Shown: one piece after another, positions 8,469 to 17,331 of the stretch
How positions within the stretch are numbered: the stretch's first letter is position 1
Layout: each line of letters opens with the position of its first letter
The notes under the pieces: model-generated
The model's database searches: none
What the model saw: only the letters and a program-made list of their open reading frames with translations
What the model was told of the DNA's origin: nothing
Position numbers and translations under genes: made by a program
Assembly (NCBI GenBank): GCA_038127535.1
Contig: JAYPHU010000005.1
Coordinates: 1 to 64,000, forward strand
Reading direction: 5' to 3'
DNA: 64,000 nucleotides
Source: JAYPHU01 sp038127535
Lineage (GTDB): Bacteria > Pseudomonadota > Alphaproteobacteria > Rhodospirillales > UBA2165

Positions 8469-9836
8469 ATGACGAACCCTGAAGTAGCAATTTTGATGCT
8501 ATCTATTTTCATCGTCTTGGTGCTTCTTGGTTTCCCGGTGGCTTTTACACTGCTCGCCATGGGTGTTGGCTTCGGCTACTACGCCTACTCAGTGCCGGGT
8601 GCGGCTCTCAACTTCAGCGATCTGCTCAACAACAAAATTTTCTATCTGTTGAACCAGAACACATACTCGGTGATGGAGAACGACACGTTGGTCGCCATTC
8701 CACTGTTTCTGTTCATGGGCTACGTGGTCGAGCGTGCTGATATTGTTACCCGGCTGTTCTATTCCCTACAGATGGCGGCCCGCAATCTGCCAGGATCCAT
8801 GGCCATCGCAGCCTTGATCACGTGCGCGGTGTTCTCAACCGCCAGCGGCATCGTCGGCGCTGTTGTCACACTGATGGGCCTGTTGGCGTTTCCGGCCATG
8901 TACCAGGCGGGCTACAACAAAAGCTTCGCCTCCGGCGTGATTTGTGCGGGCGGCACTTTGGGCATCCTTATCCCGCCCTCGATCATGCTGATCGTTTATG
9001 CGGCCATCGCCGAGTTGTCGCCGCTCCGCCTTTACGCGGCCGCTGTTCTTCCGGGCTTTATGCTGGCCGGTTGCTACATCGTCTATGTGATCTTTCGGGT
9101 GCTGATTAATCCGAATATCGCACCAAAGCCGAGAGACGAGGATGTCCCGCCGCGGGGCGTCGTCTACATCCAGCTGCTGACCTCCTTCGTTCCTTTGACC
9201 GTGCTGATCCTGCTGGTTTTGGGGTCCATCCTGGGCGGTCTAGCGACGCCGGCGGAAGCCGCCGCCATGGGCGCCCTCGGCGGTCTGGTCCTGGCCGCGA
9301 TTTACCGGTCTCTCACCTGGACGATGCTCAAGGAATCCGTCTACCTGACGGCCAAGGCCACGGCCATGGTATGCTGGTTGTTTGTCGGGTCGTGGACCTT
9401 CGCTTCGGTCTTCTCTTACCTCGGCGGGCACGAGACCATCGAACATTTCATTCTTGGCTTCAATCTTGAGCCCTGGCAATTCCTGGTCCTGGTGCAAGCC
9501 ATTATCTTCCTGTTGGGCTGGCCCTTGGAGTGGTCGGAAATTCTGATCATCTTCGTGCCGATTTTCCTGCCCATGCTCGATAACTTCGGCGTCAATCCGT
9601 ACTTCTTCGCCATGCTGGTGGCGCTGAACTTACAGACATCGTTCCTGACCCCACCCATGGCGATGTCGGCCTATTACCTCAAAGGGGTCTTGGGGAGGCT
9701 CATCGAGTTGGTCGATATTTTTCGCGGCATCATACCTTACCTCGCGATCGTCATTGGGGTGATGGTCCTTTTGTATCAATATCCGCAGATCGCGTTGTGG
9801 CTGCCCGACTGGCTGTTTGGCCCCTATAAACCCTGA
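8469..9836 (+). CDS. TRAP transporter large permease subunit (DctM family)
   Basis: The transport subunit of the tripartite system; couples ion gradient to uptake of the anion held by the DctP protein. At 455 aa with about a dozen membrane segments it is full length. Typical family features are PLFLFMGYVVERADI near residue 80, the CAGGTLGILIPPSIMLIVYA stretch near 160 and LQTSFLTPPMAMSAYYLKG near the C-terminus. It lies third in the operon after dctP and dctQ. The following small membrane-protein gene and amidase are close and may be co-transcribed, so the substrate may be linked to an amide-derived acid. Confidence 0.92.
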   Translation: MTNPEVAILMLSIFIVLVLLGFPVAFTLLAMGVGFGYYAYSVPGAALNFSDLLNNKIFYLLNQNTYSVMENDTLVAIPLFLFMGYVVERADIVTRLFYSLQMAARNLPGSMAIAALITCAVFSTASGIVGAVVTLMGLLAFPAMYQAGYNKSFASGVICAGGTLGILIPPSIMLIVYAAIAELSPLRLYAAAVLPGFMLAGCYIVYVIFRVLINPNIAPKPRDEDVPPRGVVYIQLLTSFVPLTVLILLVLGSILGGLATPAEAAAMGALGGLVLAAIYRSLTWTMLKESVYLTAKATAMVCWLFVGSWTFASVFSYLGGHETIEHFILGFNLEPWQFLVLVQAIIFLLGWPLEWSEILIIFVPIFLPMLDNFGVNPYFFAMLVALNLQTSFLTPPMAMSAYYLKGVLGRLIELVDIFRGIIPYLAIVIGVMVLLYQYPQIALWLPDWLFGPYKP

Positions 9837-9852
9837 TTGAGATGCTGAGCTT

Positions 9853-10080
9853 ATGTCCCAAAAGAACATCGAGAGACTCTCCGGATTGATCGCCTTACTG
9901 TTGATTGCGGCTTTCACCATCGGATTATCGCACAGCATCTCAACCGGTTTCGCCGGCTTTTGGGGCGGATTTCCGTTCGCCGTGATTACCGTCTTTGTCC
10001 TCGCGCTGGCTTTCTATGATTACTGGAATACGTGCCTGCGTAAGCGCAACGGCAATGGAAATGGTCAAGGCGCCGGCTAA
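9853..10080 (+). CDS. Small membrane protein downstream of TRAP genes
   Basis: A 75-aa protein with two hydrophobic segments (about residues 9-30 and 38-57) and a basic, Asn/Gly-rich tail (KRNGNGNGQG). It begins 16 bases after dctM and ends 20 bases before the amidase start, so it sits inside the operon. I do not recognise a family. Its position suggests an accessory membrane subunit of the transporter, but nothing in the sequence proves this. Confidence 0.6.
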   Translation: MSQKNIERLSGLIALLLIAAFTIGLSHSISTGFAGFWGGFPFAVITVFVLALAFYDYWNTCLRKRNGNGNGQGAG

Positions 10081-10100
10081 ACACGCCTGTGTTACCGCTC

Positions 10101-11423
10101 ATGTCGCTTTCACAACTATCGGCCATCGAAGCCGCCCATCAAATCCGGAATGGCGCCATCACGTCCCTGGAACTGATCGACGCCTGCCTGGAGACGATCA
10201 CTGCCAAAGACAGCGAGATTGAGGCCTGGGCCCATCTGGATCCGGACTTTGCCCGCGAACAGGCGGAGGCTTTGGACGCTTACCGAGCCGCCGGTAGTCC
10301 GCTGGGTCCCCTTCACGGCGTACCAGTGGGCATCAAGGATATCATCGATACACAGAACCTGCCGACGGAGAATGGCACAGTCCTTGATGAAGGGCGGCGT
10401 CCCTGGAACGACAGCCATGTGGTAAGCCAGTTGCGCAAAGCCGGGGCCGTAATCATGGGCAAGACGGTGACCACCGAACTGGCGGTCTACACGCCGGGAA
10501 AAACAAAGAACCCGCATAATCCGGCCCATACACCAGGTGGATCGTCCAGCGGCTCAGCCGCCGCCGTCGCGGCGAACATGATTCCTCTGTCGATCGGGAC
10601 GCAGACCAATGGTTCCGTCATCCGGCCGGCATCCTTTTGCGGTGTCGTCGGGTTTAAGCCCACCCGCGGGCTGATTTCTAGGGCAGGTGTGTTGAAACAG
10701 TCCGAGCTTCTCGACCATGTTGGCGTATTTGCCCGAAACGTCCCTGACGCGGCGCTCCTGGCCGATGCGTTGGCGGGCTATGACGATGCCGATCCGGCGA
10801 CCCGGCCGGCGGCCGCGCCCGATATCTGTGGCGTCTCCCTGACCGAACCGCCGGTGCCGCCCAAGCTGGCCTTTGTAAAAACCCCGGCTTGGGAAAGGGC
10901 CGATGGGGATGTCGAAGCTGCCTTTGCCGAGTTGACCGAGGCTCTGGGCGATACGGTCGAGGAAGTCACACTCGGCCAGGGCTTTGATGAAGTTCTGAAA
11001 CAACATGCGGTGATCCTGCACGCCGACTTGGCGTGCAACTTTGAACGTTATCGGGCCGACGAGGACAAATTAAGCGACCGCCTGTGCGCCTTGATGGCCG
11101 ACGGCGACACCGTCCGCGCTGTCGATTACAATCGCGCGGTGGATCATATCACCCTGCTCAATGCGGCGTTGGACGATGTCTTCAATGACGTCGACGCCAT
11201 CCTGACGCCGGCCGCACCGGGCGAGGCGCCGGCCGACCTGACCCAAACGGGCGATCCGGCGTTCTCTACGCTCTGGACCTATCTCGGCACACCGGCGGTC
11301 ACCCTGCCGTTGCTGGAGGGTTCGAACGGCCTGCCGATCGGTGTGCAGTTGGTCAGCCGCCGGGGGGACGACGCACGGCTTATGCGGACAGCCCGTTGGC
11401 TAGCCCAGACCTTGGCCACATAG
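10101..11423 (+). CDS. Amidase-signature family hydrolase
   Basis: Hydrolyses an amide bond with a Ser-cisSer-Lys catalytic triad. The sequence shows PVGIKDIIDT carrying the catalytic Lys, GGSSSGSAAAVA with the cis-Ser, and GTQTNGSVIRPAS with the nucleophilic Ser in its usual place. The length, 440 aa from ATG 10101, is normal for this family; a GTG at 10089 is less likely. No signal peptide is seen, so it is cytoplasmic. The substrate cannot be read from the sequence; GatA of the tRNA amidotransferase is unlikely because no gatC or gatB is adjacent. Close linkage to the TRAP transporter suggests that it processes an imported compound. Confidence 0.88.
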   Translation: MSLSQLSAIEAAHQIRNGAITSLELIDACLETITAKDSEIEAWAHLDPDFAREQAEALDAYRAAGSPLGPLHGVPVGIKDIIDTQNLPTENGTVLDEGRRPWNDSHVVSQLRKAGAVIMGKTVTTELAVYTPGKTKNPHNPAHTPGGSSSGSAAAVAANMIPLSIGTQTNGSVIRPASFCGVVGFKPTRGLISRAGVLKQSELLDHVGVFARNVPDAALLADALAGYDDADPATRPAAAPDICGVSLTEPPVPPKLAFVKTPAWERADGDVEAAFAELTEALGDTVEEVTLGQGFDEVLKQHAVILHADLACNFERYRADEDKLSDRLCALMADGDTVRAVDYNRAVDHITLLNAALDDVFNDVDAILTPAAPGEAPADLTQTGDPAFSTLWTYLGTPAVTLPLLEGSNGLPIGVQLVSRRGDDARLMRTARWLAQTLAT

Positions 11424-11478
11424 CAAATTGGCCGTCGGCCATTAACCGGTATCGCTTGCTTTAGGTAAGGATCATCAC

Positions 11479-12603
11479 ATGCCCCAAGCTGAAGGCATCC
11501 GTGAAGTCGCGTTTGTGGACTGCAAAGGCGGCGGCCAAATCAAAGTCACCGACGGCATCGCCTATGTGGGTCATACGCTGGGCCGGTAAGCGACCACGAT
11601 TATCGACGTGAAGGATAAGAAGACCTCGAGAATCCTCAAACAGATGGAGTGCGCTCACAATAATGTGCACGCGCAAAAGGTGCGGGTCGCCAACGGCTTG
11701 ATGCTGACCAACTACAAGAGCATCGGCTATATGGGCGAGCCGCAATCCGGCTTTCGCGGTGGACTGAATATTTTCGACATTTCCCATCCCTCGGAACCCA
11801 AACACATCCATTTCTGGGAGACCGGCGGTCAAGGTGTGCGCCGGTTCACCTTTAATGGCCGCTACGCCTATCTCGCCGGCTCGGACACCGGCTATATCGG
11901 CCATATTGTCATAATTTTGGACCTTGATGATCCAGCCAAGCCGCAAGAAGTCGGCCGCGTGTCGAGGCCCGGCCAGTGGGAGGCCGGCGGCGAGGAACCG
12001 GATATGCCGCTGGCGCACCTTCGTTGCCATCACCCGATCCGCGGGAACGACCGGCTGTATGTGGGCTATTGGTATGCAGGCTGGGCGATCCTGGACATCA
12101 CGGATATGACCAATCCCACGTGTGTCTCCCGGCAGGAATGGAAGCCGCCCTATGGCCACCCGGCGCAAACGACGCTGCCCATCCCGTTCAAGCTGAAAGG
12201 CATGGATATCATGCTGATGGCGGACGAGGACGTGGCCAAGAAAGAGCCGGCGGGCCCGGCCTTCATGTGGGTCTATGATATTACCGACGAGGTGAACCCG
12301 CGGGTCATCGGCAGCTTTCAACTCGACCATCTGGACAGCGGCACCCCTGCCCCCGCCATGACCGGCAGCCATCAGCCCGCGGAGATCGTACCAGGCACGG
12401 CAATCCCGGTGGCCTGGTTCAACAACGGGCTCCGGATAGTGGATATCGCCAATCCCCACGCGCCGAGGGAAACGGCATTCTATGTGCCTGATCCGCCGGA
12501 AGGCGCGGAACGGCCGCTCGCTAACGATGTCTATTAGGATGATGACGGGATCATCTATCTGATCGACCGGGACCGGGGGCTGCACATTCTGAAAAGGACG
12601 TAA
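11479..12603 (+). pseudogene. LVIVD-repeat beta-propeller-like protein with two stops
   Basis: The frame from ATG 11479 (MPQAEGIREV) encodes repeated strands of the LVIVD type: GGLNIFDISHPSEPK, IVIILDLDDPAKPQ, AGWAILDITDMTNPT, FMWVYDITDEVNPR and GLRIVDIANPHAPRE. These build a beta-propeller in relatives of unknown function. TAA at 11587-11589 and TAG at 12535-12537 interrupt it; the second lies in NDVY*DDDGIIYLIDR, where the fold plainly continues to the TAA at 12601. No indel is seen. It follows the amidase by 55 bases and may once have belonged to the TRAP/amidase unit. An internal start after the first stop could still give most of the propeller, so function cannot be fully excluded. Confidence 0.75.
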
Positions 12604-12609
12604 AGAAGC

Positions 12610-13011
12610 ATGAGATTTTATGCCTCGGTCATCGCTTGTGCTCTGGGATTCGCGGTTTGGGCCGGACCCGCCGCCGCCGACTACTATGACGACGCGGTCA
12701 AGGCGGCCAAGGCGAAGGACTACGCCACCGCCATCAAGCTCTATTCAGACGCGCTGGACAAAAACGCGCTGTAAGGCCGCAGGCTCTGCACCGTGCTGAC
12801 CAACCGGGGCCAGGCTTATCTGAAAGCCGGCGAGCGGGCCGACGCCCTTGCCAACCGGGCGGTGGCGCATCTATTCCTGGGCTCGCAGACCAATTTCGAT
12901 CAGGACGTGGCCAAGGCCAAGGCCCTCGGCGCCAGTGACAAGACGGTGCAGTACCTGAAGGCCTACGCTGTCTACTACGACAAAAAGAAAAAGCGCGAGG
13001 ATAAAAAGTAG
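12610..13011 (+). pseudogene. Small secreted TPR protein interrupted by TAA
   Basis: Starts at ATG 12610, 6 bases after the preceding frame ends, with a cleavable-type signal peptide (MRFYASVIACALGFAVWAGP, then AAADYY). One TPR-like unit (AVKAAKAKDYATAIKLYSDAL) precedes an in-frame TAA at 12772-12774. The same frame then gives VLTNRGQAYLKAGERADAL, clearly the next TPR unit, and ends in a Lys-rich tail at 13011. A CAA-to-TAA change would explain the stop. The product was probably a small periplasmic protein; its role is unknown. Confidence 0.7.
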
Positions 13012-13042
13012 CGGGAGCTCGATCCGGAAGCGCCTTAGCTTC

Positions 13043-13071
13043 TTGACATCAAGCCCGCCGGAACCTTATAT
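13043..13071 (+). promoter_or_regulatory. Sigma-70 promoter for tRNA-Val
   Basis: A perfect -35 box TTGACA (13043-13048) and a TTATAT -10 box (13066-13071) are separated by 17 bases, 40 bases upstream of the tRNA. Confidence 0.75.
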
Positions 13072-13110
13072 GCGCGCCTTACCTGACGCGGCACACGATG
13101 CTTGCAGGAT

Positions 13111-13185
13111 GGGCGCGTAGCTCAGCGGGAGAGCACTGCCTTCACACGGCAGGGGTCACAGGTTCAATCCCTGTCGCGCCCACCA
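13111..13185 (+). tRNA. tRNA-Val (anticodon CAC), CCA encoded
   Basis: A 75-base cloverleaf: acceptor stem gggcgcg/cgcgccc, D-loop agctcagcgggagagc, anticodon stem ctgcc/ggcag with loop ttcacac giving anticodon CAC (reads GUG, valine), T-arm acagg-ttcaatc-cctgt, and an encoded 3' CCA at 13183-13185. It serves as the likely attachment site of the element whose integrase remnant follows. Confidence 0.95.
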
Positions 13186-13288
13186 TCGAAACCTGAATGA
13201 TTTCAAGTTCTTACAGGTATTAGAGAAGTCCCAAATCAGGCCAAAAGATCAATCTGTCACAGTTGTGTCACAGTGATGGAGAAAGATT

Positions 13289-13336
13289 ATGGCCACAGTC
13301 CGGAAACGAAATTCATCTTGGCAAGTTCAGATCAGG
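13289..13336 (+). mobile_element. Integrase remnant: first 16 codons next to tRNA-Val
   Basis: ATG 13289 is preceded by GGAGAAAG and encodes MATVRKRNSSWQVQIR, the characteristic opening of phage-type tyrosine integrases that insert at tRNA genes. Similarity stops after residue 16 (about 13336), where the sequence switches to unrelated DNA, so only the 5' end of the gene remains. Its location about 100 bases beyond the tRNA-Val 3' end is the usual integrase position at the edge of an integrated element. This reads as the scar of a mobile element deleted from the integrase outwards. No second attachment repeat of the tRNA 3' end was found nearby. Confidence 0.6.
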
Positions 13337-13498
13337 CCCGCCCGCCATGCCCACGCCCATGCACGGGTTGACCGGCATGGCCTATATAACCGGCTGGATA
13401 CATTTTCCAGGCGGCGGCACCAAGATCGGCGGCAGCTCCGGCAACGCGTTGCACCACAGGTGGTGAAGGCGGAAATGTCCTGCGAATAATCGCCGGGG
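13337..13498. other. Unassigned stretch beyond the integrase junction
   Basis: About 160 bases between the integrase remnant and the cytochrome c stop. A 39-codon open stretch on the plus strand (13350-13466, MPTPMHGLTGMAYITGW) is present, but I recognise no family. It may be the far edge of the deleted element or part of an old gene end. Confidence 0.35.
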
Positions 13499-13975
13499 CT
13501 ACTGCCTCGCGTTCAGCTGCGCCTGACGGCTGCGGATTTTCTCCGGCCAAGTGCTTTTGATAAACGCCAGCACGGCCCAAATCTGGTGATCGCTCATCAC
13601 CTCGGCGAAGCCCGGCATGTTGCTCTTGAAGCCGGCCGGGGCCACTGCCGCACCCCCTTTCTTGGTGTAATCGAACAACTGTCTGTCCGAATGGTGCCAG
13701 GTATGACCCGACGCGTCGTGAGGCGGTGCGGGCAGGCCGCCGTCGGGCAGAGGCCGGCGCCAGTCTTTTTGACCTTCCAGGTTTTTGCCGTGGCAGGACG
13801 CGCAATTCTCCGCGTAAAGAGTCTTTCCTTCCGCCACCAGCGCCGGATGGGCCGCATCCGCCGTGGTCGCCGACGCCGTATCGCCGCCGAGACCAAAGCC
13901 GCCGGCGAGATAAAACGCGCCGACGCCGAGGACCAGAACGCCGGTCAAGATGATCGATAGGGTGCCTGTCTTCAT
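13499..13975 (-). CDS. Membrane-anchored or secreted class I cytochrome c
   Basis: A 158-aa protein with an N-terminal hydrophobic segment (residues 7-28, LSIILTGVLVLGVGAFYLAGG) acting as signal or anchor. A single haem-binding motif CASCH lies near residue 58 (YAENCASCHGKNLEGQ). A distal Met ligand is likely in SNMPGF near residue 119, followed by the helix DHQIWAVLAFIKSTWP, a standard end of class I cytochromes c. It therefore carries electrons in the periplasm. Nothing in the neighbourhood names its partner. It is transcribed away from gor. Confidence 0.85.
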   Translation of the reverse strand: MKTGTLSIILTGVLVLGVGAFYLAGGFGLGGDTASATTADAAHPALVAEGKTLYAENCASCHGKNLEGQKDWRRPLPDGGLPAPPHDASGHTWHHSDRQLFDYTKKGGAAVAPAGFKSNMPGFAEVMSDHQIWAVLAFIKSTWPEKIRSRQAQLNARQ

Positions 13976-14151
13976 CGGAAGGAGATTGTGCCTTTTTGTT
14001 CATTTGAAAGATTGAGCAGCCAAATTGGAGCTTCCAGCGGGGGGAAAGTCAATCGGGGCACATCATGAAGCGCAAATTTCAGCTAGGTGCGGTTGCAGCC
14101 CGTTTTCCGCCAGCTATACTCGCCGCCAAAATTCAACATCGGATAAATTCC

Positions 14152-15510
14152 ATGGCCAAATATAATTACGACATGATCACCATCGGTGCCGGGTCCGGCG
14201 GGGTTCGCGCCTCCCGGCTTGCCGGGGGTTACGGTGCCCGTTCCGCCGTTATCGAGGAAGACCGGGTCGGCGGCACCTGTGTTCTTCGAGGGTGCATCCC
14301 CAAGAAACTGTTGATCTACGGCGCTCATTACGCGGATCACTTCGAGGATGCAAAGAACTACGGCTGGACCGTCAATGCGGAGCATGAGTGGCGCACCCTG
14401 GTCGACAACAAAAACACCGAGCTGGACCGGCTCAACGGGATTTATCTGAACATTCTCAAAAACAATAACGTCGATCTGCACGAAGGCCGGGGCGTCCTGG
14501 TCGATGAACACACGGTCGAGGTAAACGGTAAGCGGATCACGTCGGAAAACATCCTGATCGCCGTCGGCGGCTGGCCGTCGATGCCGGATATTCCGGGGAT
14601 CGAGCATGTGATTTCTTCGAACGAAGCGCTGGAACTGCCGCGCCTACCGAAACGGATGGTGATCGTCGGCGCCGGTTATATCGCCGTGGAGTTCGCCGGT
14701 ATTTTCGCCGGTCTGGGCGTCGAGGTGACTGAAATTCTGCGCGCCGATCTGGTCTTGCGCGGCTTCGACGAGGATATCCGCGTCAATCTCCAGGAAGAGA
14801 TGACCAAACACTATATCAATCTCCGCAATGAAACCGTGGTGGACAGCATCGAAAAAGTTGGAGACGTGTACCATCTGACGGTAAATAAGACGGAGACCAT
14901 CGAAACCGACCTGATCATGTACGCCACCGGGCGCAAGGCCAATACGGCCGGACTTGGTTTGGAGGAGGCGGGGGTGAAGCTCAACGACGACGGCTCCATC
15001 ATCGTCGATGAGTGGAACCGGACCTCTGTGCCCAACATCTATGCCGTGGGGGATGTGACTGATCGTATTCAGCTCACGCCGGTGGCCATTCAGGAGGGTG
15101 CTGCAGTATCGGAAACGTTGTTCAACGACAACCCTATCACCGTGGACTACGGAGATGTGCCCACAGCTGTCTTCTCCACGCCGCCCATCGGGACGGTCGG
15201 CCTCACCGAGGCACAAGCCCAGGAGAAATACGGCGACGTGGATGTCTATGACTCCCGCTTCAAGCCGCTGGTGCATACTCTGTCGGGCCGGGATGAACGG
15301 ACCTACATGAAAATGATCGTTGATCCCAAGTCCGACCGTGTCGTCGGCGCCCATATGCTGGGTCAGGATGCGCCGGAGATCATCCAGGGCATCGGCATCG
15401 CCATGAAGGCCGGCGCCACCAAGGCTCATTTCGACGGCACTACGGGGATTCATCCCTCCGCGGCGGAGGAGTTTGTCACTATGCGGATAAAACGGCCTGA
15501 GGCGGATTAG
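14152..15510 (+). CDS. gor: Glutathione-disulfide reductase
   Basis: Reduces oxidised glutathione with NADPH, using FAD and a redox disulfide. From ATG 14152 the protein (452 aa) opens with the FAD Rossmann motif ITIGAGSGGVRASRLA, followed by the active-site disulfide GGTCVLRGCIPKKLL (Cys-x4-Cys). The NADPH-binding motif VGAGYIAVEFAG follows near residue 175. The C-terminal dimerisation domain ends with the base motif GIHPSAAEEFVTMR, containing the His-Glu pair. LRGCIPKK and the HP-SAAEE end distinguish it from dihydrolipoamide and mercuric reductases. The start at 14152 is preferred to 14065 because family members begin just before the FAD motif. Confidence 0.93.
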   Translation: MAKYNYDMITIGAGSGGVRASRLAGGYGARSAVIEEDRVGGTCVLRGCIPKKLLIYGAHYADHFEDAKNYGWTVNAEHEWRTLVDNKNTELDRLNGIYLNILKNNNVDLHEGRGVLVDEHTVEVNGKRITSENILIAVGGWPSMPDIPGIEHVISSNEALELPRLPKRMVIVGAGYIAVEFAGIFAGLGVEVTEILRADLVLRGFDEDIRVNLQEEMTKHYINLRNETVVDSIEKVGDVYHLTVNKTETIETDLIMYATGRKANTAGLGLEEAGVKLNDDGSIIVDEWNRTSVPNIYAVGDVTDRIQLTPVAIQEGAAVSETLFNDNPITVDYGDVPTAVFSTPPIGTVGLTEAQAQEKYGDVDVYDSRFKPLVHTLSGRDERTYMKMIVDPKSDRVVGAHMLGQDAPEIIQGIGIAMKAGATKAHFDGTTGIHPSAAEEFVTMRIKRPEAD

Positions 15511-15549
15511 TCCTCCTACCGCGAGGGGAGGGGGGATAAGAACAAGTCA

Positions 15550-15570
15550 CCCCTCCCTTTATGGGAGGGG
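15550..15570 (+). terminator. GC-rich hairpin after gor
   Basis: Perfect 8-bp stem cccctccc/gggagggg with a tttat loop, 40 bases after the gor stop; the flanks repeat similar G/C runs (gagggga, gggaggg). It belongs to the same loose class of hairpins as those at 19071-19143. No T-run follows, so a terminator or mRNA-end role is inferred. Confidence 0.45.
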
Positions 15571-15691
15571 CAGCGCGTCAGCGCGGGGGAGGGTGATCCC
15601 ATTAGAAAGGGCCATTTTTCCTGGAAAACGTGAGCTAATCAGCGTATAGAACCGCCAAAGAATACCTGGGACTTACAAAAGAGTCAGAACC

Positions 15692-17089
15692 ATGGCGGAA
15701 CAATGGACGCCCGACAGCTGGCGGGAGAAGCCTATTTTGCAGGTGCCGGATTATCCGGACCAAGACAAACTTAACGCGGTTGAGAAGGAGCTGAGTGGCT
15801 ATCCGCCCCTCGTGTTCGCCGGAGAGGCGCGCCGCCTCAAGGCCGGGCTGGCCAAGGTCGCCCGCGGCGAAGCCTTTCTGTTGCAGGGCGGCGATTGTGC
15901 CGAAAGCTTTGCCGAGTTCCATCCCGATAATATCCGGGACACTTTCCGGGTTCTACTGCAGATGGCGATTGTCCTGACCTTCGGTGCCGCGTGCCCGATC
16001 GTCAAAGTAGGCCGCTTGGCCGGTCAGTTCGCCAAACCACGGTCCGCGCCGACGGAATCCATCGACGGCGTCGAGTTGCCCAGCTATCGCGGCGATATCA
16101 TCAATGCCATCGAATTCGATGAAGCCAGCCGTCAACCTGATCCGGACCGGATGCTGCGCGCCTATAATCAGGCCGCGGCGACCCTAAATCTGCTACGCGC
16201 CTTCGCCCAGGGCGGTTTCGCCGATCTGCACCGAGTGCATCAGTGGAACATGGGCTTTGTCGCCGACAGCCCCTTGAGCGAACGCTATCAGGACCTGGCC
16301 GACCGGCTGGACGAAGCGCTGGAATTCATGGCCGCCTGCGGGCTGACCTCCGACACCGCGCCGCAAATCGCTGAGACCGATTTCTTCACCTCGCACGAGG
16401 CGTTGCTGCTGCCTTATGAGCAGTCCATGACGCGCGTCGACTCTCTCACCGGGGATTGGTACGACACGTCCGCGCATATGCTGTGGGCGGGTGACCGGAC
16501 CCGGCAGCTTGAAAACGCGCATCTGGAGTTCCTGCGTGGCATCGCCAATCCGGTGGCCTCCAAGGTCGGCCCGACGACCGAAGCCGACAACCTGATCAAG
16601 CTGATCGATATCCTGAACCCGGAGAACGAACCGGGCCGGCTGACCCTCATCTCCCGCATGGGTGCGGGCAATGTGGAAAATCACCTGCCGGAGCTGATCC
16701 GCCGAGTGAAGGCTGAGGGTCGGGAAGTTGTTTGGTCCTGTGATCCGATGCATGGCAATACGGTCAAAAGCGGCAACGGTTACAAGACCCGGCCGTTCGA
16801 TCAGATTCTGCAGGAAGTGCGGGAGTTCTTCGAGATTCACCGGTCCGAGGGGACGCATCCCGGCGGTGTGCATTTCGAGCTCACCGGCCAGGACGTCACC
16901 GAATGCGTTGGTGGTGCTCAGGCGATCACCGAAGCTGATCTCTTCAATCGCTATCACACCCATTGCGACCCCCGGCTCAACGCCAAACAAGCGCTGGAAT
17001 TGTCCTTCGTGCTGGCCGACAGCCTGAAGGAAGAACGCGCCGGGAGGAAATCGCATATCAACGGGAACAAGCGCGCGGTGGGGATTTAG
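15692..17089 (+). CDS. Class II 3-deoxy-7-phosphoheptulonate (DAHP) synthase
   Basis: Condenses phosphoenolpyruvate and erythrose-4-phosphate, the first step of the shikimate pathway. It is 465 aa, typical of the class II (plant/actinobacterial-like) family, not the AroFGH class I of E. coli. Motifs include LLQGGDCAESF near residue 66, RMGAGNVENHLPELIRRVK near 320, CDPMHGNT with the metal-binding His, and GGVHFELTGQDVTECVGG near 390. The start ATG 15692 gives the standard MAEQWTPDSWR beginning. It stands alone between two repeat-containing gaps; no leader peptide or attenuator was seen upstream. Confidence 0.95.
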   Translation: MAEQWTPDSWREKPILQVPDYPDQDKLNAVEKELSGYPPLVFAGEARRLKAGLAKVARGEAFLLQGGDCAESFAEFHPDNIRDTFRVLLQMAIVLTFGAACPIVKVGRLAGQFAKPRSAPTESIDGVELPSYRGDIINAIEFDEASRQPDPDRMLRAYNQAAATLNLLRAFAQGGFADLHRVHQWNMGFVADSPLSERYQDLADRLDEALEFMAACGLTSDTAPQIAETDFFTSHEALLLPYEQSMTRVDSLTGDWYDTSAHMLWAGDRTRQLENAHLEFLRGIANPVASKVGPTTEADNLIKLIDILNPENEPGRLTLISRMGAGNVENHLPELIRRVKAEGREVVWSCDPMHGNTVKSGNGYKTRPFDQILQEVREFFEIHRSEGTHPGGVHFELTGQDVTECVGGAQAITEADLFNRYHTHCDPRLNAKQALELSFVLADSLKEERAGRKSHINGNKRAVGI

Positions 17090-17129
17090 GCCGTCATCCA
17101 CGGGCTATTTCTCTCCTGCCTCTTTCTTG

Positions 17130-17237
17130 CGTCATGCCCGAGTTGGGACCAATGTTAATTGGGACCAAGGCTCGGCTATCCATGCAACCTTTGCCCATAG
17201 ACCCCCGAGACTTGGCTGCGCCAACTCGGGGGTGACG
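17130..17237. repeat. 108-bp palindrome-ended intergenic repeat, copy A
   Basis: Ends are 17-base imperfect inverted repeats (cgtcatgcccgagttgg and its partner ccaactcgggggtgacg, 15 of 17 matching). The inner part contains two related direct blocks (gggaccaatgttaattgggacc). A second copy of identical length lies at 19299 and a variant at 36675. All are intergenic. Confidence 0.8.
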
Positions 17238-17331
17238 AAGTAGGAGAGGGGGGGGAGGAACAGGCAACTCAAATCTTGCCGTCGCACCCGCAACTCTTTA
17301 AACCCTGGCCAGCACTTCATTCCATCCGACG

